Positions 61,701-64,000 of a DNA stretch of 64,000 nucleotides are shown here, piece after piece (position 1 is the stretch's first letter; the number at the start of each line of letters is the position of its first letter). A program made the position numbers and the translations under genes. Location: contig NZ_QXFL01000004.1 of the NCBI RefSeq assembly GCF_003584125.1, positions 248,001 through 312,000 on the forward strand, in the 5' to 3' direction. A model generated the notes under the pieces. It was not told where the DNA came from. It saw nothing but the letters and a program-made list of their open reading frames with translations, and did not search any database. Source of the stretch: Aurantiacibacter zhengii. Its GTDB lineage: Bacteria; Pseudomonadota; Alphaproteobacteria; Sphingomonadales; Sphingomonadaceae.

Positions 61701-64000
61701 ACGCTGCGCCCCTCGTTCGCCTGTTCCTGTTCGGCGATCAGCGCGGCGTTGGAATTGTCGGCATTGGGAGCGTCCACCGGCTGCGCGGCGAAAGTGTCTC
61801 CGGTGAAGTCAAAGGCGGCATCGCGCGCGGTAGCTGCGCCGATGATCTGATCCAGTCCTGCCCGGCCTTCGTTACCCGCTGCAACCAGCAAGCCGCACGT
61901 TTCGTCATCGCAAACCCCGTTATCGGCGGAGACGGCACGCGCAGTCAGCACGCTGCCGGTGACGGACGATGCTATCGTGCGATTGAGATCGGAATAGACC
62001 GCGCCGACAGAGATGGCCGCGCCGTCGTTGCCTGAAACGCCGCCCGTCGCCGCGGCGGAGATCAGCCGGATCGGCGCCTGCGCGTCGATTGCCAGACGAT
62101 CGAAGGTGGCATCGGTGTTCAGGACGTGCGCGCCGACGAAGTCATAACGCTCCCCGGTCAGCGGGTTTATCGCGGCGCTGTTGTCGGCAAGGCTGACGGT
62201 GAAGACCGCGCCGATGCCAGTAGAGCCGCCCTTGTAGAACGAGCCGCCGCCAAGGCCGATCTGCGTGTTGTTGTAGCCGCGCACATCGAGGTTGCTGCCC
62301 GGCGCGCCGGTAAGCCTGCTGTTGGCGACATATGCATTGGTCGCGCCGTGCAGCAGCGACAGCGTGCCCGATGCGGCAATCGCCGTGCTCTGCTGCCCGG
62401 ATGTAACCGCAGCACTCGCGCCGACACCGACTGTAAAGCCCCCGGTCAACGCCTGTACCGCCGTATCGCCCGCGTTTTGCGCGGTGACGTTGACCATGCG
62501 CGCAAGCGTGTCGCCAGAATCCTCGGTCAGCGCGAGCGCGCCTGCCACGCCAACACCGTTCGAATTCTGCCCTCCCTTGATCAGCGCGGCGCTGCCACTG
62601 AGCGTGAAATACGAAGCGTTGCGCACGGCCTGCACCGTGGTTGCCGCCGGGTCCAGACGGCCATTGGTAAAGCTGGTGCGCACGATGTCGCTGACATCGG
62701 CGGTAGTCTGCGCGTTGTAGAGGCCGACCGAGCCGCTACCGGCCACGCCGATGGCAAATCCCTGGCTGGCCGAATTGCCGAGGCCTTTTCCGTCGGGAGG
62801 CGTGGGCGCGCCGGGATCGGCGGGCGTACCGCTGGGCGCAACATCTGCCGTGGAAGGCGTCCGGGTCTGGGCGTTGTCGGTGGCGCTGCTGGCTGCCGAA
62901 TCCATCAGGTTGCCGACCGGGTTCAGCAGCGGGTCGAGCGTGTCCTTGAGCGAAGTGATACCGTCGCTGATGAGCTTGAGCTTGTCCTTCGCTCCGCCGA
63001 CGAGGCCCGAAAGCCCTCCGCCGCTCCCGCCGGAGTTGCCGGAACTTTGCTGGCTTTGCCCTGCCTGGGCCAGACCAATGGATAGCGCGCCTGCATGGCC
63101 CACGGTTTCCGCCTCCACCACCAGCGTATCGGCGGCGAAAGTGCCCTGGCCAGGTGCAACGGGGCTGCCCCCTGCGCTCGCGTCGATAGTGGACGAAAGG
63201 GCGGCATCGTCGGCGTTGTCGCCAACGACGGCGCTGGTGTCGGTGTTCAGGTCATTGACCGCCACCGACACGCCGATACCCGCACTGTCTCCCCCCGCGA
63301 GTGCCCCGGTCAGCGACCAGACATTAACCCCCTGGGTCGCATGGAGGGTTGCTGTCCGGCCACTGACCGAGGCGGAAGAAGCAACGCTCGCATGCGTCGC
63401 CTCTTCAAGCAGTGAAACGGCCACGACTCCGGTAACTCCGACACTCCCCCCGGAGCCGGAACCGGGCGCAACGATGTAGTTCGTCGTGTCCGCATCTGCT
63501 GCAACTTCAACTGTCCCTGCACTTTGCAGGCTGGCACCGCTTGCCACACCGGCGAGGGTGGCATTGGCGATGTCGGTCATGGTGAACACACCGCCCACCG
63601 CGACGCCGGAATTCTCTTCGCCTGTCCCGCTTCCGCCAAGACCGCCTGCGCCGCCGACAACGTCGCCCACGCCGCCCAATTCCGAACCGGCATCGCCCGT
63701 GCCGGAACCGGAATCCGAATTGCTGCTCGCCAGCGCGGCCTTGCTGCCGGACAGGAACAGGACGGCGATGTCGGAATTCGCATCCACGCTGAGCGCGGAA
63801 TCGAAGGCGAAGGTCGGCGAAGCCGTGCCGAGGGCCAGCGGCGGTATGCCCGCGGCGAGATCGGCCTCTTCCATGAACAGCGACAAGTCGCCGCCGCCTG
63901 CAGGGACGGACCAGCCGGAATCTCCCCCGGCATCGGTAGCGACAATCGACGCGCCCTCGCCAACCCAGGCGCTGGTGATATTGTCGAGCTCGAAATAATT
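49709..64000 (-). CDS. Giant filamentous-haemagglutinin-like adhesin (TpsA), N-terminus beyond the window
   Basis: 4763 codons are visible and the frame is open to the right edge, so the protein exceeds about 450 kDa and its signal peptide and TPS domain are not seen. The right part (about 56500-64000) repeats ~100-130-residue beta-solenoid modules of the type GIGVSVAVNDLNTDTSAVVG. A less repetitive, aromatic-rich section (FNWWGPFGYQQSGANNGW, about 55440-56000) follows. The left part repeats a 167-residue unit. The C-terminus is charged and disordered (ends GKKNKGR). Composition is rich in A, G, S, T and D, with few cysteines. It is presumably surface-exposed, used in adhesion or contact inhibition; no C-terminal toxin domain is recognisable. 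Confidence 0.93.
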   Translation of the reverse strand, partial: NYFELDNITSAWVGEGASIVATDAGGDSGWSVPAGGGDLSLFMEEADLAAGIPPLALGTASPTFAFDSALSVDANSDIAVLFLSGSKAALASSNSDSGSGTGDAGSELGGVGDVVGGAGGLGGSGTGEENSGVAVGGVFTMTDIANATLAGVASGASLQSAGTVEVAADADTTNYIVAPGSGSGGSVGVTGVVAVSLLEEATHASVASSASVSGRTATLHATQGVNVWSLTGALAGGDSAGIGVSVAVNDLNTDTSAVVGDNADDAALSSTIDASAGGSPVAPGQGTFAADTLVVEAETVGHAGALSIGLAQAGQSQQSSGNSGGSGGGLSGLVGGAKDKLKLISDGITSLKDTLDPLLNPVGNLMDSAASSATDNAQTRTPSTADVAPSGTPADPGAPTPPDGKGLGNSASQGFAIGVAGSGSVGLYNAQTTADVSDIVRTSFTNGRLDPAATTVQAVRNASYFTLSGSAALIKGGQNSNGVGVAGALALTEDSGDTLARMVNVTAQNAGDTAVQALTGGFTVGVGASAAVTSGQQSTAIAASGTLSLLHGATNAYVANSRLTGAPGSNLDVRGYNNTQIGLGGGSFYKGGSTGIGAVFTVSLADNSAAINPLTGERYDFVGAHVLNTDATFDRLAIDAQAPIRLISAAATGGVSGNDGAAISVGAVYSDLNRTIASSVTGSVLTARAVSADNGVCDDETCGLLVAAGNEGRAGLDQIIGAATARDAAFDFTGDTFAAQPVDAPNADNSNAALIAEQEQANEGRSVLRDLFAADTGGAAIYSVAGLFQSGKTAAGLGFAGGSINDTYTATIEASRIEAANSGVAVVSRDTAAIAALSVGASINRGNGGLAFMGSATANLIRSGSMAGIGGGLAYDGSTGVVNARSVNILAEADATIASLAGNIAAGQGTAAGVSVAFNQIDRDISAQVAGIDLNASGDVGISAMADGQIRTASVSGAASSSTAITGSFTINNIADQVSASLAGGANVGGGADYVTIAADNASDIEAIAGSLGISTGGSGAGVAIAVNVMEGTNAAWVSGAAIVAEDLDVLANATGDIGVASIGGAVGSDAAGIGGSITTNILNSQTSALIDGGSQIAATNNVSVQAANAGRIFVASGAIGIGNSAGIGVGVTTNVLNATTSAQVLNSTVTALGQGAGRAVSTGEAASGLDTSQLICVTEECAENGNNTQAFAETFLLGGAGTGLLPDQQALSLGTKTVSGLSVGATSVQNVAVLSAAAGLSQGVGVGIDVGVTVMSGATTAQVSSTDVIGNADVLAGAYGTVGQAVLGVGIGSDAGIGAAASATRFTQDVSAAIVGGSVTGTSNDGVGVHAFNNQQTFAITSGIAGSGTAGITGSVAVDLFDSDTRATIDGGAQINTGAVTVEAETFDAVGGVNGALAIGGTLGAAGAFNVATMQDRTLARIGSEAGDDGTDVTASGDVTVAASGIDRYSGLAISAGFGGNVGIGGIVNVVQIDSDVQSGIYNTDVNAAANDVAVTADLETAMEYDSIAIGIAGYVGVGLAVNVGIIKDQATAEVVNSDIASGTLDVAATKTRLARSATLSAGGGLAGIGGVVNVLLVGEEQGAIDDDGDENGLSSQDTQNVLGNVATATDAGYFTPNASLTAEENAALFSSGPTNVMGALTDTRDAATTARITGSVVTSSSVDVSGTDRTATDAQLGAISGGAGALSALVGYTRINGSVSATVDGAITASDISVNALSEDLGGTNLFNEPLIAARVRGAGVSAGGVGAAGIVSNISIGTSVNASAGGTLAGDGYGELVVQAADTTTALADANGAAAGGIGVGIAAAIAGRNGSVSASLDDGSLATRFDGITVDAANAGTLRASSIALSGGILGAGSGSIALANDATGVSAVIGSGVLTSTGDGGLSLTAASTTDTSASAKGAAVSGQVAIGASAAEATTSVNVMARDNGRLHRTSGDLVIGASLDGAGTSADAAAASGGVLAGAQASVALARNSASIAAEMNSDAFAQSVEVSATNGSSVLADSRGVAAGIVAAGAVVADTQSTTQTSALVGTTRGTRLVAGAVDVRADSVDTTTTYALSGSGGIAAGAAATANNTNASTATAGIFSGEINAGEVAISAEHEARYASVADSRQASAIGFSGALVDNRLGAVTRAIVGADTIISASNIDIDARNVFAQEDLPEGAAFSAYGGGGGLGNGAAATVNTVVGGQALADIGERATLVVGGDPIQIQQDGLTGSRALRIDASSAIALDEKSQLELGSAVAVPIAETNQTIALVNTVNIGNDATLQSSGDIGIGTLSTGRAASGANVTVYGLAGAGGGDSSTNLDTTQNVNIGANADLLAYGNLIVGAGASSNGQLRGDVAANARTRVFNNSLIPITSTLEADATANSDSVLNIGDGARLRAVLDVDLISDEGEVDASGRAVGTNPYLDLFSTQTVDGTSLATGSGLLSLGGTVEAGAAHDQSVVITGSASNPQIATSTSLTDTGALPQFGANAMFVPQGSGMVPGDADTIVLSPIYAAAGDINVTASQITELAGSNASLTANGGVDVSIDNQTSAALLVGDIYVPDSGNGLVTFSGAASADGTGIAVTQSGVDTLPAVSISNSFDAGAIGSSSTGSPIYLSGVIGNPGGSVSVFNGFGDILQTGAINAAQVSIRAPQGTFSVDANAFEVVDPRGQWNSVKIGFNTPFDVVTYMANYIFAPGALSNPALTGAAYEAEYRQVLTSILDRTVAGPRYDDNGNGTTTLRGDFNTFIFGMLPYQELQQTDKVLSQNWSGAGFVLGFEPFLLQNKNIGVYLNPDGTPQGTFNWWGPFGYQQSGANNGWIQQFSTIAPVRQQAFGSAADQATAGVQASSITANAIDITADIININGPLVAGPELDRSVRIDPAAQSYIDAYVQAGSPQSGSAFTITDGLLVLDGFTGTSASTIRAAYDGRAFITEGGAQVANPDFGKIVLADVAAAGSGSIRLDGGIINTDANANGKLIVRNGFGEVQIENFTDTALVLGNISTGTGDQPGVIEITDRFKDTGSGAPTMWYVSDQGSSSTEVYDNSNGATRWQDANRLYTINAGGTLAYNPDGGLRYRWTETQRASRNFDFFNNTNVLDDIATDWQFAGGFTSAGGVVTGGSSTDPAFRSRISGAVYGSQTLQFTSGGFIFADKPSTVSAVQWLYNFVDFASVTVENTVRADNAIAIGFEGASQGLIGVTSLGDIVVSGNVENVSGNTTLGTAGSLLNGGGSLTTGGTITLGAAGGDIGSSAAPVELRAVPGGATQLFASGNNVFITNTGDLAINTLQTPGAGTASVTASGDIVEGQQPSATTPRVETGSLSLTSTGGAIGSAVTPLTFIANTVDAFAVGDITLTQTDGNIVVGSIVSDEGGISLIAQNGTILGALPSALESSADNADSQALFESLGILSDTAGSVSVSRFETSVDAAYATFWQISAVIDPASGSTLTDEGRSLYAAQVAATLGVANPTPEQIDAAVLQMYNGALAILENAPGLPGNALTNEDPAFAYMLDQSDPLYNQLTSGAQWQQAQVDTVIGTTAGGSALASGQGGPNLQAQTGIAVVTQGTASIPEVTVQVTSTGDAARFFVVTAPGEGYVTGDTAGPGQYTTAEIKALLAATRNPQPVPVSSDTYEFTLNGAQTVSAQTTTGMLDIRSENDLRIDIDGDIVLSSITTDVGGTLFLSTANGNVLNGTPETLTKAANLSLSAAGYAGTEADPLRFTAFDPSRPFNILDLTTGAGFNIEVVGTGAALGNTNFSGQGTLTADGDITALSDASGPVAIDGNGGLLTLDAGTGSVGSAAHPLALDMIGGTALSLSGAAAHVASPSDLILGAGTVSGQLSIVSGGGISMATNPGGPLMAGSVDLAAQGDIGGASPLLLDTQTGTIVSAAGNVNLSLANTGSAAPVDLTLGAANGSLTVVSDGSLAITDTAAAGDIDIAATSGDLETGDLASDQGDIVLASAGAATLGDLTATAGTISGTAMGDLSFADASSLGDVSLTAGGALSALSVITQGDAVLAAGSIDIGAISAQMANMAAVGALSLGSASTAGDLSANAGSIAIGQADTGGTLSLVSLGDISLVDGEAQGALVATAGGTFESHGNLQAQGNAAITASGDIAIASLATGGALDLQAAGSIDASALEAAGSATLGAGLDLAIQSLLAGGSTSLAANSLDIAALMSAGPVEITVGNAVLGDLETDSDLAITATGDIAFASTTSAGDTAMTAGGAIAGDTLAAGGDVALSASSIAIGQVSGQAVDLAASGEVAAGTVTSLGDLSVTSGTLDIGMADVGGDFSLTSEGDAVVNDAAVAGAMLVQSGGGFSSAGNLSVGGAVDIAAAGVNIAALDSGGSVALAADNVTLGDLSTLGSLTIMADEDITFGTTTSAGDTTMTAGKAITGNTLLAGGTVALSARSIDIGNITGRDIELSVTDDLVIGDIASAQNLSLTARSLIIGNAEAGGDLLLSSILDTMLTNALVGGDLLAQAGGDFGSDGTLRIGGEAAITTGGDISLLSLSAGHDVNLSGVDIDFGSVSARNFTAFNEGQLSGGRLSVTSSATIAPRGGSAVSSVSLDELLALNANISASAAYGTEPAIRIGQGWIGDGLVLQGSSATANLAGTGQALNLSLSGYPAGPMAYADIDITSTVPLVFGQFTVDFAAIQTAGRDVQLFDGYANRLELTTADVSVLIEQRRRGRDHDFDKQFQFVDGYFDLTIEGQEPRGRGRGQPSYRVRAVPAHANGVERDRQEGDDDNGSQDEDHQSQGGPGQGNQNQGKKNKGR
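50879..51403 (-). repeat. 501-bp tandem repeat unit within the adhesin
   Basis: The peptide TTSAGDT recurs with its bases at 50879-50902 and 51380-51403, exactly 501 bp (167 residues) apart. The residues between align throughout (for example AGDTAMTAGGAIAG with AGDTTMTAGKAITG, and GGDVALSASSIAIG with GGTVALSARSIDIG). A more divergent copy lies to the right (around 51720-52100) with a ~57-residue insertion. The unit consists of short beta-strand turns, consistent with a beta-helix shaft. Confidence 0.8.

Noticed and set aside
49709..64000. CRISPR or other DNA-level repeat array in the right-hand third
   Set aside because: The repetition is at protein level (beta-solenoid modules) with diverged codons; there are no short identical direct repeats with uniform spacers.

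Overview
The window is GC-rich, gene-dense DNA from an alphaproteobacterium, most likely of the order Sphingomonadales (Sphingomonadaceae/Erythrobacteraceae type). The pointers are the TonB-Xanth-Caul type receptor with a 'TIVVTG' TonB box, a methionine synthase split into two cistrons, the fliPQR-flhB/fliD-fliS gene order and the frequent start/stop overlaps (ATGA, GTGA, TGATG). The species cannot be named from sequence alone.

Layout. 1-4507 (+): the end of a flagellar export and filament-cap operon, fliP (cut by the window edge)-fliQ-fliR-flhB-fliD-fliS. 4504-17523: glycogen metabolism. On the minus strand, glgP-glgB-glgC-glgA-pgm-glgX form one operon that makes ADP-glucose, elongates and branches glycogen, and also degrades it. 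malQ is divergent, and its stop codon overlaps a tRNA-Gly(CCC) gene on the other strand. 17741-30791: a polyuronate utilisation locus. One minus operon holds a TonB receptor, a hydratase-family enzyme, a TRAP transporter (dctP-dctQ-dctM) and a LacI regulator. A second holds a DhuI-like isomerase, kduD, kdgK and an alginate-lyase-family enzyme. A secreted beta-helix protein is divergent on the plus strand. Three copies of a TGACACCGGTGTCA-like palindrome sit exactly in the two control regions and are probably the LacI operators. 30831-36578: methionine/one-carbon metabolism, metF-metH(N)-metH(C), divergent from an ArsR-methyltransferase fusion regulator across a long inverted repeat.

36575-41339: a TetR gene divergent from a four-gene coupled operon (KAS III/OleA-like synthase, NAD-dependent reductase, metallo-beta-lactamase-fold hydrolase, F390-synthetase-like adenylating enzyme). 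A 20-bp element repeated with a 22-bp period lies between them. I cannot assign this operon to a described pathway, and it is the best candidate here for an undescribed biosynthetic system. 41395-47766: an RlpA-like protein, an I78 inhibitor lipoprotein, an acidic lipoprotein, a valine-catabolism pair (acyl-CoA dehydrogenase, 3-hydroxyisobutyryl-CoA hydrolase), a fructosamine-kinase family protein, a low-molecular-weight tyrosine phosphatase and a PhoX-like protein. 48035-64000 (-): a two-partner secretion system, made of a very large repetitive adhesin (4763 codons visible, N-terminus beyond the window) followed 9 bp later by its TpsB/FhaC-type outer-membrane transporter.

The long open frames opposite glgX-glgP, metH, the TonB receptor and the adhesin are composition shadows and were not annotated.
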